Origin: Flavisolibacter nicotianae
GTDB taxonomy: Bacteria; Bacteroidota; Bacteroidia; Chitinophagales; Chitinophagaceae
Length of the DNA: 64,000 nucleotides
Reading direction: 5' to 3'
Assembly (NCBI RefSeq): GCF_003628535.1
Contig: NZ_RBCI01000001.1
Span: 434,001-498,000 of the forward strand
Shown: positions 1-9,824 of the stretch, in pieces
Position numbering within the stretch: position 1 is the stretch's first letter
Layout of the letters: the number at the start of each line of letters is the position of its first letter
Translations under genes and position numbers: made by a program
Notes under the pieces: model-generated
Told to the model about the DNA's origin: nothing
Database searches by the model: none
What the model saw: the letters and a program-made list of their open reading frames with translations, nothing else

Positions 1-2352
1 CTTCAGCACTTTGTTTTGGTTGTAGGTAAAGTTGAAGCTGGTGGTCCAGCGAAAATCCCTGCCGTTGATATTGGTGCTGTTCAGCGCTATCTCGATCCCT
101 TTGTTCTGGATCTCACCGATGTTGGTGATGAAGCTGCCATAACCGGTGGTCAGCGGCACGGGTAGATTGAAGATGAAACCACGGCCGCCTTTGGCAGAAC
201 GCTTGTCGTAAAAATCAAACTCACCGCTCAACCGGTTGTTGAAAATGCCAAATTCAAGACCCAGGTCAAGCTGGTTGCTGGTTTCCCAGGTCAGTTGGTT
301 GTTTCCCAGACGGGCGGGAGACAGCACCGATACGCCTGCATATTTGGCTACGCCAAAGGCCGGCTGAGCTTCGTAGTTGCCAAAGCCAAGCGAGTTGCCC
401 AACTGGCCATAGCTTCCACGCAGCTTGAGGAAATTGAGCACATTGCTGCTTTTCAAAAAGTTTTCCTGGCTGATAATCCATCCTGCAGAAGCAGCAGGGA
501 AAAAACCGTAGCGCTTGTCCACGCCAAACACGGAGGAACCGTCGTAGCGGCCACTCACGCCAAGGAGGTATTTGTCGTTAAACTTGTAATTGATCCTTCC
601 AAAGAAAGACTCCAGTGCAAACTCGCTTTTCGACGAAGAACCGGCCGTGATCTTACCGGCACTGGCCAGCGTGCGCAGGTCATCGGACGGAAACTGTTCG
701 CCGGACACCGAAGTGGAGCGACTTTGTGATTTCTCAAAAGAATAACCGGCTGTCGCGTCAAAATCATGTCGCGATCCGAGATTGAATTTGTAATTAAAAA
801 AGTTGTTGGTGGTATACCGGACCGTCCGCAACCAGGTGCTCCGGCCAAAGCCATTTGTGGCGTTGCCGTTGATGGTTTGCGAACCGTAAAACTCTTCATC
901 GTTCTGGTTCAGCATGTCGAGACCGAACTCCGTGCGGAAGTAGAGGTTCTTCAGGAAATTGTACTGGCCAAACGCGGCGCCGATGTTGCGGTAGTTGGTG
1001 GAACGCCATTCACCGTTCTCCAGTTCGATCAGCGGGTTGTAGTAAGTCGTCACGGGACGATCGTACAGTTTGCCGTTCTTATCACGCGCCGGCGTGATGG
1101 GAGAAAGCGCCACGATCTGCATCGGTGTGCTGAAGTCATTGTCTTCGGCCACCCGTCTTGTATTGGTGCGGGCCACCGTCAGGTTTACCCCTACTTTAAA
1201 TTTATCGGAAAGGTCCTGGTCCAGGTTGATACGACCGGAGATGCGGTCGAAGTTATTGCCGAACAGGATACCATCCTGGCTGTTGTACGAACCGGACATG
1301 TAGTAACGGGTCCGTTCGTTCCCACCGGCGGCCGACACATCCACCGAACCCACATGGGCATCCTGGAAGGCCAGGTCTTCCCAATTGGTGTTGGTTTCCA
1401 GTTTCTTCCAGTCGCTCCAGCCGCTGTAGCGGGTGAAACGGCCTTCCACCTTGCTAACCATGTAATCAACAGCTTCCTGCTCGGAGCCAAACCCGGCCCA
1501 GTTGCCAGCGCGGTTGTAGTGGTATTTGCCGGCGTTGACGGCGGCTTCGCGGAAGAAGTCAAGGTATTCCTGCGCATTCAGGAAACCACGTTTATGCGTG
1601 GGATTGTTGGAACCGTATTGAAAATTGACGTTGAACTTGGGCTTGCCTGCGCGGCCTTTCTTGGTTGTAATGAGGATGACACCATTTGCCGCACGGCTAC
1701 CATAAATGGCTGTTGCAGCGGCATCCTTCAATACATCGAACGACTCCACGTCGTTGAAGTTGATATCGGCCAGCGCATTACCCGACAAGGTTCCGGTGTT
1801 GATGGGAATTCCGTCCACCACATACAAGGGTGAATTGGAGGCGTTAATGGATCCCTGTCCGCGAATACGGACCTTCACGCCTTCACCCACTTTACCGTTT
1901 TGGGATTCGACAAATACGCCTGCCGCCCTACCCTGCAAGGCTTGCGTAAAGTTGGGCACCGGTGTATTCACCACATCAGCCCCTTTCACCTTGGTAACGC
2001 TGGACGTCAGTTCCCGTTTGGAGCTTTGTCCATAACCGGTAACGACAACTTCTGTCAGTTTGTTTTCGCCCTGTGCAAGACGGATGGATGCTGCGGCCGA
2101 GGCGGGCACTTCCACCGTCCGGTAACCGACATAGCTGATCTGCAGCGTGGCATTGGGAGCCGCCTTGATGGTAAACGAACCATCGGCAGCCGTGACGGCT
2201 GAAATGTTGGTGTTTTTGACGCTCACGGTTGCACCATAAACGGGCACGCCATTCTCGTCCGATACTTTACCTGTGATCTGAGTTGTTTGTGCCCAAAGGA
2301 ATTGTATGCTACACAACATCCCTAAAAGCAGCAAATTCTTGATTTTTCTCAT
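1..2352 (-). CDS. SusC/RagA-family TonB-linked outer-membrane protein, C-terminus cut by window edge
   Basis: This is a TonB-dependent outer-membrane transporter of the SusC type; 784 codons are visible and the frame stays open to base 1, so the end of the barrel lies outside the window. The start at 2352 gives a signal peptide (MRKIKNLLLL... ending FLWAQ). A carboxypeptidase-regulatory-like beta domain follows at about residues 24-105 (ITGKVSDENG, then LQISYVGYR). The plug domain at about 110-225 contains VVVTGYG, LQGRAAGV and GVILITTKKG, and the beta-barrel follows. In this family the SusD lipoprotein normally follows SusC, so its partner should lie beyond the left edge. It resembles the next SusC (4077-7022) in its N-terminal region and is probably a paralogue. 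The substrate cannot be told from sequence. Confidence 0.93.
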   Translation of the reverse strand, partial: MRKIKNLLLLGMLCSIQFLWAQTTQITGKVSDENGVPVYGATVSVKNTNISAVTAADGSFTIKAAPNATLQISYVGYRTVEVPASAAASIRLAQGENKLTEVVVTGYGQSSKRELTSSVTKVKGADVVNTPVPNFTQALQGRAAGVFVESQNGKVGEGVKVRIRGQGSINASNSPLYVVDGIPINTGTLSGNALADINFNDVESFDVLKDAAATAIYGSRAANGVILITTKKGRAGKPKFNVNFQYGSNNPTHKRGFLNAQEYLDFFREAAVNAGKYHYNRAGNWAGFGSEQEAVDYMVSKVEGRFTRYSGWSDWKKLETNTNWEDLAFQDAHVGSVDVSAAGGNERTRYYMSGSYNSQDGILFGNNFDRISGRINLDQDLSDKFKVGVNLTVARTNTRRVAEDNDFSTPMQIVALSPITPARDKNGKLYDRPVTTYYNPLIELENGEWRSTNYRNIGAAFGQYNFLKNLYFRTEFGLDMLNQNDEEFYGSQTINGNATNGFGRSTWLRTVRYTTNNFFNYKFNLGSRHDFDATAGYSFEKSQSRSTSVSGEQFPSDDLRTLASAGKITAGSSSKSEFALESFFGRINYKFNDKYLLGVSGRYDGSSVFGVDKRYGFFPAASAGWIISQENFLKSSNVLNFLKLRGSYGQLGNSLGFGNYEAQPAFGVAKYAGVSVLSPARLGNNQLTWETSNQLDLGLEFGIFNNRLSGEFDFYDKRSAKGGRGFIFNLPVPLTTGYGSFITNIGEIQNKGIEIALNSTNINGRDFRWTTSFNFTYNQNKVLK

Positions 2353-2619
2353 CTGTAGCGAGTTTTCGTGAAATGTTAAGATTACGCTGCCAAGTTAGAC
2401 ATTTAGGCGGTCAGATTTGCTGCATGAGCGGTTCAATACGCTGCCTGGCAGCAAAAAATTGAAAAACCCCACAAATTCATCATATACAACATTTTATTAT
2501 TAGGCCACGAAAGGAGAAAACCAGGGCGAGGAGAAGACAAACCGGTTTTTCTCAATTGCTGCATTTCAAAAAAAAAGCCCCGGAGAATTTCCGGGGCTTG
2601 TCTATCAATAAAAAACAGC
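2353..2619. other. Intergenic region upstream of the first SusC
   Basis: It holds the terminator of the upstream SusD gene (2568-2599) and presumably the promoter of the partial SusC. I found no good TAnnTTTG match on the minus strand. The AT-rich stretch around 2440-2510 has no other feature I recognise. Confidence 0.5.
2568..2599 (-). terminator. Rho-independent terminator after SusD (2620-4056)
   Basis: A 9-bp perfect stem (2576-2584 with 2590-2598, AGCCCCGGA/TCCGGGGCT) has a 5-base loop. On the minus strand it is followed by an unbroken U-tract (the A-run at 2568-2576). Confidence 0.85.
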
Positions 2620-4056
2620 TTAATAGCCGGGGTTCTGCACAATCGCAGGATTAGCCTGGATTTCCGATTGCGGAATGGGAAGGTTCCATTCCCTTGCAGC
2701 CGGTTCGAGAGTACAGAAGTTGGAACAGTTGGTTGTCCTGTTGATGGTGCGGGTTGTGCGCTTCAGATCAAAGAAACGCTGTCCTTCCATGAAAAGCTCT
2801 TTTCTTCTTTCCACGAAAATCGCATCCAGCAGGGCTGCACCGGTTTCAAGGCCGGAAGCCGCATTGCGGGCCTGGCGTAGGGTGTTCAAATCCAGCAGGG
2901 CCTGTACGTCGTTTCCAAGTCGGGCATAGGCTTCGGCACGGATAAGGTACATTTCGCTGGTGCGGAAGGCTTTGAAATCAACGATGCCATCGGTACGTCC
3001 TTCCTTGCCAATGTACTTGGACGCCACCAGGCGGTTGGTTCCGCGCCTCGCGATCGAAGAAAAGAAAGAAGGATAGCGAACGTCGGTGGAGGCATTGTAG
3101 GTTGCCAGCAGGTTGGTGGTCGGCCTGTACGAAGCCCGGTTGCCAACGGCATAATAAACGTTACCGCCAATGTCGCTGTTGAAAGCCTGGAACTTTACGG
3201 ACCAAACCACTTCTTTTGTTGTGACGTCTTTCCAGATCTGCGGGTACTCCGAAGGCGTCGCCAGGGGACGTGCATTGATCACCAGGGTTGCATACTTGAT
3301 GGCGCTGTCCTGCACACCAGCATAATTGTACATACGGGCCAGGATGGCATTCACGACCATCGGGTCGATCAGCGAACGGGCACTGGCCGCCGTGCTGGTA
3401 GCAGACTGGATTTCTTTGTCCATGTTGCCCATCAGGTTTTTGGCTTCCTTCAGGTCGGCTTCAATCCGGTCCCAGGTAGCTTTTACCGTCAGGCGGGCCG
3501 GCTTTTGCTCGATGTCGAAACGGTCGACATACGGAACACCCAGCTTGGTGGAATTGCGGCCGTAGTCCTCACCGAAATAGCGCAACAGGTCGAAATGAGA
3601 CAGGGCACGAATGGCCAGAGCCTGCGCTTTGATACGGTTGACCGCACGGGGGTTTTGCGAAGCCAGGTTATCGATGCCACGCAGGGTCAGGTTGGCCTGG
3701 CGAACCACGCTGTATGCATCCAGCCAAATGTCTTCCACATAACCATCGTCGGCCGTGTAATACCAGCCGGAAAATTGGGTGTAGTTGACCAGCGACTCAC
3801 TGGTCTCATACAAATTATCACTCATCATATCGGGCAACGCAACGAAAGCGTTGGCCCCGCTGGTGCTGCCGTAATAGCTATTGGCCAGGAATTGCGAGTA
3901 AGCTCCCGTCAATGCGTATTCGTAGTCGTTGATGGTCTTAAAGCGCTCTTCGCCATTCAGCGTGTAGGTCGGGCTTTGGTCGATCTCCTTTGTACAGGAG
4001 GCCAGGAACAGAGATCCTACCAGAGCAGAAAATATATAGTTCACTATCTTTTTCAT
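2620..4056 (-). CDS. RagB/SusD-family nutrient-uptake outer-membrane lipoprotein
   Basis: This is a surface-exposed substrate-binding lipoprotein that caps the SusC channel encoded just upstream (20-bp gap, same strand). The 478-residue length is typical of SusD. The N-terminus has a signal peptide with lipobox LASC, with Cys at about residue 21, followed by the usual SusD helical TPR-like body. The C-terminal region carries the family's MYLIRAEAYARLG motif and ends with a typical FDLKR and ...IPQSEI stretch. It forms one transcription unit with 4077-7022 and is closed by a strong terminator. The ligand is unknown: no glycoside hydrolase, peptidase or sulfatase is adjacent to suggest one. Confidence 0.95.
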   Translation of the reverse strand: MKKIVNYIFSALVGSLFLASCTKEIDQSPTYTLNGEERFKTINDYEYALTGAYSQFLANSYYGSTSGANAFVALPDMMSDNLYETSESLVNYTQFSGWYYTADDGYVEDIWLDAYSVVRQANLTLRGIDNLASQNPRAVNRIKAQALAIRALSHFDLLRYFGEDYGRNSTKLGVPYVDRFDIEQKPARLTVKATWDRIEADLKEAKNLMGNMDKEIQSATSTAASARSLIDPMVVNAILARMYNYAGVQDSAIKYATLVINARPLATPSEYPQIWKDVTTKEVVWSVKFQAFNSDIGGNVYYAVGNRASYRPTTNLLATYNASTDVRYPSFFSSIARRGTNRLVASKYIGKEGRTDGIVDFKAFRTSEMYLIRAEAYARLGNDVQALLDLNTLRQARNAASGLETGAALLDAIFVERRKELFMEGQRFFDLKRTTRTINRTTNCSNFCTLEPAAREWNLPIPQSEIQANPAIVQNPGY

Positions 4057-4076
4057 TCGTCAATCAATTTTAAAAA

Positions 4077-7022
4077 TTAAAAACCAACAGTGGCACCAAA
4101 CGTCCATGTTTTCAACGGCGGATACTGGGCACCCAGCAGGTTCCCCGAAGGCACTTCCGGATCGTAGGCCAGGACGTTGTGCCAGGTGTATAGGTTTTGT
4201 CCCTGGATAAAGAAGCGCACCGTGCTGGCTTTGATTTTTCCGGCAACGTTCGCCGGCAATGCATAGCTCAGCATCACGTTGCGTAAACGGAGAAACTTCC
4301 CGTCTTCCACATAGCGGGTGGTCTCGGGGTGGTATTCGTCCATCAGGCCCGGAACGTCTGTAATGTCACCGGCTTTGGTCCAGGCACGCTGCAGACTCTC
4401 TGCCACACTGGAATAATAATAACCGGGGTTCTCCACGTTGGTGCGGTCGTTGTTGTAAACCTTGTTGCCAAACATGTAGGTGAAGAGCACACCCAGCTCA
4501 AAGCCTTTGTAGCCAAACGTATTGGTCACACCACCAAAATGCGGGGGATCGGTGCGGCCAGCAATCACGCGGTCGTTCGGATCGTAGGTTTTGGTTTCTT
4601 TTCCGTCTTTGGTCAGGTAAATCGACTCGCCGGTTTGCGGATCCACGCGGGCAAAACGAACGACGTACAGCGAGTTTTGCGATTCACCCACACGGTTGAT
4701 GAACAGGCCATCGATGTTCTCGGGCTGTCCGTCCAGTTCCAGGATGCGGTTCTGGTTGTAGGTGTGGTTGGCCGACAGTGTCCAGTTAAAGCCTTTGCCT
4801 TTAAAGATCGCTGCGGTGATGGTGGCTTCGATCCCACGGTTGCGCATGCGGCCCATGTTGGTGAGGATAGACGTGGTGCCACTGGTGCCGGAGATCTGGC
4901 GGTTCAGGTACAAACCGTTGGTAACGGAGTTGTACACTTCAAACGTACCGTTTACACGGTTTTTCAGCAGGCCAAAGTCAATGCCCGCATTGAACATGTT
5001 GCGGATCTCCCAGGTCAGGTTGGGTTTTGCCAGGTTGGTGAGCACCAAACCGCCCACACCGTTGTAAGAGGTCGGGCCAAACAGCTCCAGCGCTTCGTAA
5101 TCATTACCCACATTGGAATTGGCAGCAGAACCATAACCGACTTTCAGCTTCAGGTCATTGAACAGGGAATTCTTCATGAAGTCTTCGGAGCTGATCACCC
5201 AGCTACCGCCGATGCTACCGAAAGTTGTCCACTTCTTTCCTTCGGCCAGTTTAGACGCACCGTCGCGGCGCACCGTTCCGTTGAGGAAATATTTGCCTTT
5301 GTAGTTGTAATCGCCAATAGCAAAATAAGAAAGCAAGGCCGATGTGGTCTCGTTGCCATTTACCGTTGGGATGAAGCCGTTGGTCGGCGTACCGGGAATA
5401 ATTCCGGCTGCATTGCGGAAAGCACCCGCCAGTCCGTAGCCGGTAAAGCCAAAGGACGTAAAGCGGTTTTGGATCAACTCGTTAAACAGGTTGATACCGA
5501 ACGCATGGTCGCCGGTTGTTTTGCGGTAGCCCAACGAGTTGGTCACCGAAAAGCGGCGGTTGCGGTTGTTGCTTTGTGCAAAAGAACCCTGCCCGCCTGT
5601 TTGCTGACTTCCGAGGTAAGTCGTAGGACTTACATAACGCTGGATGGTGTTGTCGGTAAAGTCAACACCCAGGTTGGTTTTGGCGGTCAGTCCCTGCAGG
5701 AAAGGCGCACGGTATTCCAGGTTGAAGGCGGCAAGTCCTTTCAGTTGCCTGTTGGTGCGTGGGTTTTCCAGCAATTCTTTCAGGGCGTTGGGCTGTCCCT
5801 GGATGGCCATGTCTGCATCGTTGTAGCTACCATCGGGCAGGTAAGGCGTTACGTAGGGCAGGTGCCAGCGGATGGCATTGAGCGGTGAGCCGATGCCGGT
5901 GTTCGACTCGGTTGTGTTTTCAAGCCGGGAAGAACCCACAAAGGCATTCAGTCCCAGGCGGAAATCGTTCACCGAGTGATCGAGGTTGATACGGCCGGTG
6001 TAACGCTTCAAGCCTGTTGCGGTCACCACGCCTTCCTGGTCGAAAGCAGAACCCGAAACAAAAAAGCGGGTGCGCTCACTGCCACCGGTCAGGCTGATCT
6101 GGTGCTGCTGGGTTTTTGCCTTGCGGAACATGGCGCCGGCCCAGTTGCCGTTCACTTTGGAAAGACTGTCGGCTTCTTCGTCGCTCCAGCCATTGGGATT
6201 GGTGCCGTAAATACCGTCGGCCGACATTTCAAAGGCGATCTTTTCGGCCGCATTCATCAGTTTCAGCTTGTTCTCGGGCAGTTCGCCAATACCGTATTGG
6301 TAGTCGTAGGTCAGGCGGGTTTTATTGGCCGTGCCTTTTTTCGTGGTGATCACAATGACACCATTGGCGCCGCGGGAACCGTATTGCGAGGTGGATACCG
6401 CGTCTTTCAAAATGTTGTACGACTCAAAATCGGAAGGGTTCAGGCTCTGGAAGTCTGCAGCGCTGATCTGGATGCCATCCACGATGTAAAGCGGCTGGGT
6501 TGATCCCAGAACAGAGCCCTTTCCGCGGATGATGACATTGGCGGCAGAACCCGGCTGGCCGCTTCCCGACTGGATCAGCACACCGGCCGACTTACCCTGG
6601 AGCTGCTGTTCAAACGACGCTACGGGCTGCAGTCTCACCTCGTCGGCTTTTACCCGGGCAATGGAGCCGGTAGAAGCGCGGCGAGTTTGCGAGGTGTAGC
6701 CTGTGACCACCACTTCGGTCATGGCATTTTCGCCGGCCGCCAGTGCCACGTTTACCACGCTACCTACCGGACGCTCAAGGGTCGCATAGCCCACGAAGCT
6801 GAACACCAGGGTTCCGTTGTCGGGAGCACTGATGCTGTAGGTTCCTTCCGCACCGGTGACGGCGGATCGGTTGTTGTTTTTCACTGTTACGGTGACGCCG
6901 GCAAGCGGTGAGCCGTCTTTCTGATCGGTAACTTTTCCCGTTACCTGCACCTGGGCCCATAGGATTTGGACACAGAAGAGGAGCCCCGTTGCGAGGAGCA
7001 GTTTCAATCTTCTCATTCTCAT
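4077..7022 (-). CDS. SusC/RagA-family TonB-linked outer-membrane transporter
   Basis: A complete 981-residue SusC. A signal peptide ending ILWAQ is followed by a carboxypeptidase-like regulatory domain (VTGKVTDQKDGSPLAG, about residues 26-105), a plug (EVVVTGYTSQ, LQGKSAGVLIQSG, GSRGANGVIVITTKKG, about 110-230) and a beta-barrel ending in the aromatic-terminated strand TFGATVGF expected for BAM-assembled barrels. It is the first gene of a SusC-SusD pair. A TAnnTTTG-like -7 element lies 16 bases upstream of the start. Length and domain order are normal for the family and no breaks are visible. The substrate is not predictable here. Confidence 0.96.
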   Translation of the reverse strand: MRMRRLKLLLATGLLFCVQILWAQVQVTGKVTDQKDGSPLAGVTVTVKNNNRSAVTGAEGTYSISAPDNGTLVFSFVGYATLERPVGSVVNVALAAGENAMTEVVVTGYTSQTRRASTGSIARVKADEVRLQPVASFEQQLQGKSAGVLIQSGSGQPGSAANVIIRGKGSVLGSTQPLYIVDGIQISAADFQSLNPSDFESYNILKDAVSTSQYGSRGANGVIVITTKKGTANKTRLTYDYQYGIGELPENKLKLMNAAEKIAFEMSADGIYGTNPNGWSDEEADSLSKVNGNWAGAMFRKAKTQQHQISLTGGSERTRFFVSGSAFDQEGVVTATGLKRYTGRINLDHSVNDFRLGLNAFVGSSRLENTTESNTGIGSPLNAIRWHLPYVTPYLPDGSYNDADMAIQGQPNALKELLENPRTNRQLKGLAAFNLEYRAPFLQGLTAKTNLGVDFTDNTIQRYVSPTTYLGSQQTGGQGSFAQSNNRNRRFSVTNSLGYRKTTGDHAFGINLFNELIQNRFTSFGFTGYGLAGAFRNAAGIIPGTPTNGFIPTVNGNETTSALLSYFAIGDYNYKGKYFLNGTVRRDGASKLAEGKKWTTFGSIGGSWVISSEDFMKNSLFNDLKLKVGYGSAANSNVGNDYEALELFGPTSYNGVGGLVLTNLAKPNLTWEIRNMFNAGIDFGLLKNRVNGTFEVYNSVTNGLYLNRQISGTSGTTSILTNMGRMRNRGIEATITAAIFKGKGFNWTLSANHTYNQNRILELDGQPENIDGLFINRVGESQNSLYVVRFARVDPQTGESIYLTKDGKETKTYDPNDRVIAGRTDPPHFGGVTNTFGYKGFELGVLFTYMFGNKVYNNDRTNVENPGYYYSSVAESLQRAWTKAGDITDVPGLMDEYHPETTRYVEDGKFLRLRNVMLSYALPANVAGKIKASTVRFFIQGQNLYTWHNVLAYDPEVPSGNLLGAQYPPLKTWTFGATVGF

Positions 7023-7038
7023 TGTTTTAAAAAGGTTG

Positions 7039-7046
7039 CAAAAATA
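7039..7046 (-). promoter_or_regulatory. Possible -7 promoter element for the SusC/SusD pair
   Basis: Read on the minus strand this is TATTTTTG, matching the Bacteroidota -7 consensus TAnnTTTG, 16 bases before the SusC start. No TTG at the expected -33 spacing was found, so support is partial. Confidence 0.3.
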
Positions 7047-7187
7047 AAGGCCGAATAAGTAAGAGTCTCGGAAGATTCTGATCTGCTGCTTTTTTGCATT
7101 CCTTTTTGATGAGCGGTCAAATAGGCTGGTGACAGAATACTCATAAAATAATAATCACGCATATGTCTTCCGCCTAATCGCTAAAAT

Positions 7188-7217
7188 GCAAAGGCCACCC
7201 AAATGGGTGGCCTTTGC
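7188..7217 (-). terminator. Terminator closing the SusC/SusD_2/lipoprotein operon
   Basis: A perfect 13-bp stem (7188-7200 with 7205-7217) around an AAAT loop lies 20 bases beyond the lipoprotein stop. The downstream U-tract on the minus strand is short (AUUUUAG). Confidence 0.75.
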
Positions 7218-7236
7218 CGCGATGCTAGGAAAGCGG

Positions 7237-8139
7237 TTACATTTTTTTCAATCGCAATAAATTTTGACCGTATGTGGCTGTGCCGTAAATCACATCCTGG
7301 TACAGGATGATATCACCTGTGCATGCAAAGACGTAACTGACTTTGCCGGCAGTTGATTTTACTTTCGCAGGCACCAGTGAACTGCCCGAATAATAATCGC
7401 CGACGCTTTGTTCATCAATCGTGGCCCGTCCGCTTGTTGGGTCAATTTTGATAACAACTCCTTTGCGGTTGGTTCCGTACGCTGGTGCGGGATACTCCAG
7501 CAACGTAATGGAATTCGCTGTTGCATTGGTTACTTTCAATACTTCACCTGCCGCAAAGTCCTGCCAGTCATTATCGCTAACCACCACGAAATCGCCGGCA
7601 AAACCAGTGGGATCAAACGGGCACGTGATGGTGGAGAACATCCGCATACCCATGTTGAAAGCCGCCGATGATTCAAATTCGGAGTTGGTGTTGTTATAAT
7701 TGTACACCTTTCCCGACTTGGTCACAATCTCGTTATAAATGACATACTGAGCTCCGGGCGACAACGTCGTTGGCGAAACGCCCAGGGCCGTGGCTACCTG
7801 AGCGCCGGTAACAGAGATGGTCACCTTGCCATCCGACCCGACAGTTGTTTCCTTTACCTTTTTCCAGGTACTCTTGTCTGCGGAGTTTTTGCTGCTGCTT
7901 ACGTAACTAATCACCTTATCGGCCGCTTCGCCCACAATGTGTGCATCCCAGCTCACTGCCGATGTATTGATCTGTGCAAAATTGAACTCGGTGTTGTTGG
8001 CCTTGTCAATGGAGAGGTAAGAGCCGGTTGCCAGTTGGTCTGGCGACAGCACCTGGTCGGTTTCTTTTTTACAGGCAAAAAATACCAGCAGTGTAAAAAA
8101 GGCAAATATGCTGATCTGAATTTTTCTCATTGCATTCAA
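7237..8139 (-). CDS. Lipoprotein of unknown function in a SusC/SusD_2 operon
   Basis: A 300-residue predicted outer-membrane lipoprotein with signal peptide and lipobox VFFAC (Cys near residue 23; a second in-frame ATG three codons in could be the real start). I do not recognise the mature protein. It is Ser/Thr-rich with many predicted beta strands and no catalytic motif that I can see. It is the third gene of the operon, 9 bases after the SusD_2 stop and just before a strong terminator. In other SusC/D loci an extra lipoprotein in this position often binds the same ligand at the surface, but that role is only an inference here. Confidence 0.8.
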   Translation of the reverse strand: MNAMRKIQISIFAFFTLLVFFACKKETDQVLSPDQLATGSYLSIDKANNTEFNFAQINTSAVSWDAHIVGEAADKVISYVSSSKNSADKSTWKKVKETTVGSDGKVTISVTGAQVATALGVSPTTLSPGAQYVIYNEIVTKSGKVYNYNNTNSEFESSAAFNMGMRMFSTITCPFDPTGFAGDFVVVSDNDWQDFAAGEVLKVTNATANSITLLEYPAPAYGTNRKGVVIKIDPTSGRATIDEQSVGDYYSGSSLVPAKVKSTAGKVSYVFACTGDIILYQDVIYGTATYGQNLLRLKKM

Positions 8140-8148
8140 TTTTTTGAA

Positions 8149-9801
8149 TTATTGTAAGGGGTCCGCATTTACATCCCAGAACACTTTCGTCGCCCAGTTG
8201 GCTTTCTGCGAAGCATTGGTGTTCAGGTTCACATACGTCGAAGGATAGAGGAACGAACGGATATACGCACCCGGGTTGGGCAGCACGGTGAACTGCAAGC
8301 CGGTACCATCGTTGATGCTGGCTTTTGGCTTGCCGGTGCGGCGGTACATGTTGTACGATTCGAGGCCATTTCCCCACAGGGCCAGGTAATATTCCTTCAT
8401 CACCACGTCGAGCCTGGCATCGGTGGTGGTAGCCGCATCGTATTGGGCCATGACATAATCGATGTACTTCGTCACAGTTGCGTCCGTGGGTACAGAGGCG
8501 GTGCAAGCGGTTGCGCCAACCTGGCCGGGGAAGGCCATGACCCGCTTGATGGACTTTGTGACACCATTTTGAAAACGCGTCCGTGCATCGTCGGTATAAC
8601 CTGTTGTAAGGGCTGCTTCGGCCAGTTCAAACTCTGTAAAGAAAGACATCCAGATGGGGGCAATACCGGCACCGCGGCCGCCGTCATTCAAACCGGTCTG
8701 GGTGAAGTCGTTGCAATCGAACTTGCCCGCTGCCGGGTACACACCCCAAACGGTGCGCAGGGTACCATCCGGCGGAATACCCGAGTTGTCACCATGATCA
8801 CGACCCCAGTAACCGGAACCGAGGTAACAAAAAGGCATTTCGGCCGGGAAGTGTGCCGGTGCATTCTGATAAGCACAAGGCATTTGTTGCTGTGAGGGAA
8901 CAGAGCTGGTTTGGCGATAGAAATAATAGCGGCGGCGCGGATCGGCCACCGATTTTTCAAACACCATCGAGTACAGGTATTGCACGGCAATATAACCACC
9001 CGCACCACCCGAAGCCACGTAGTTGTCGTTGTAACGCGGATGACGGCTGTTAGGAGTCGACTGTTGCGTACCGTACTTGAACGTGAATTCATCGGCATCG
9101 GACGTGATAATGCTGCCGGCATCAACCAATGCCTTGATCTTGGCGCCAACGGTGTTGTCGACCAGGCGGGTATTCATGTAGGCCCGCAGCTTCAGCGTAT
9201 TGGCAATTTTAATCCAACTGCTCCTTGATTGGTTGTTGAACAAAATCGCCGAAGGCGTGGTGGCCGGGGTTTTCCCCAGGTCGGCAATGGCGGCATCGAG
9301 CAGCGTAAGGGCAGCTGCATAGATGTTCTTGCCGCTTTCCACTTTCGGATTGAGATTTTCATTTCCCAGGTTGGCCTCTGTATACGGCACATCACCAAAC
9401 ATATCGACGAGGGTCATCAGCGTATAAGCTTTCAGCACCTCACCGATACCGGCGTGAAAGAACTTCTGCTGCTGTTGCGCCAGCGGGATCATGGCGTTTA
9501 CGTTTTTCAACACGCCGGTGTAGGCCGTGCTCCAGATCCCATCGAAGCTGTTGGGCGAATACCCGTTCTGGTAGGTGGGGCCAAAGAACACCGTCATGCG
9601 GGTGAGTTGGGCGCCAAAGTCCTGTGTCTGGTCGAAGAAGGATGCAAAGTTGAGCTGCACCGTGTTGAGGTACAGGTCCACATCGGCACTCTGCGGCGTT
9701 GGTGAATTGGGATTGTCCAGCAACGTGTCAAACTTTTTGCACGACCCAATCCCGCACACCAGGGCCGCAACGAAGAAGATATATTTGATTGACTTAATCA
9801 T
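8149..9801 (-). CDS. SusD/RagB-like (SusD_2 group) nutrient-binding lipoprotein
   Basis: A 550-residue lipoprotein with signal peptide and lipobox GIGSC (Cys about residue 21) followed by KKFDTLLDNPNSPT, a typical start for the second SusD subgroup (SusD-like_2, Pfam PF12771 by recollection). Later features include LVDMFGDVPYTEA and LKLRAYMNTR, both usual for the group. It follows its SusC by 23 bases and precedes the extra lipoprotein by 9 bases, so the three genes form one operon. The subgroup is commonly paired with SusC proteins of about 1000-1060 residues, as here. Ligand unknown. Confidence 0.92.
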   Translation of the reverse strand: MIKSIKYIFFVAALVCGIGSCKKFDTLLDNPNSPTPQSADVDLYLNTVQLNFASFFDQTQDFGAQLTRMTVFFGPTYQNGYSPNSFDGIWSTAYTGVLKNVNAMIPLAQQQQKFFHAGIGEVLKAYTLMTLVDMFGDVPYTEANLGNENLNPKVESGKNIYAAALTLLDAAIADLGKTPATTPSAILFNNQSRSSWIKIANTLKLRAYMNTRLVDNTVGAKIKALVDAGSIITSDADEFTFKYGTQQSTPNSRHPRYNDNYVASGGAGGYIAVQYLYSMVFEKSVADPRRRYYFYRQTSSVPSQQQMPCAYQNAPAHFPAEMPFCYLGSGYWGRDHGDNSGIPPDGTLRTVWGVYPAAGKFDCNDFTQTGLNDGGRGAGIAPIWMSFFTEFELAEAALTTGYTDDARTRFQNGVTKSIKRVMAFPGQVGATACTASVPTDATVTKYIDYVMAQYDAATTTDARLDVVMKEYYLALWGNGLESYNMYRRTGKPKASINDGTGLQFTVLPNPGAYIRSFLYPSTYVNLNTNASQKANWATKVFWDVNADPLQ

Positions 9802-9824
9802 AGATGTCGTTTTAGAAAAATCGA

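Noticed and set aside
4329-5888. A 519-codon open frame on the plus strand opposite the second SusC
   Set aside because: It lies wholly inside a well-supported minus-strand SusC gene and its product has no recognisable features. Such frames arise from codon bias. The same applies to long antisense frames at 766-1833 and 26417-28114.
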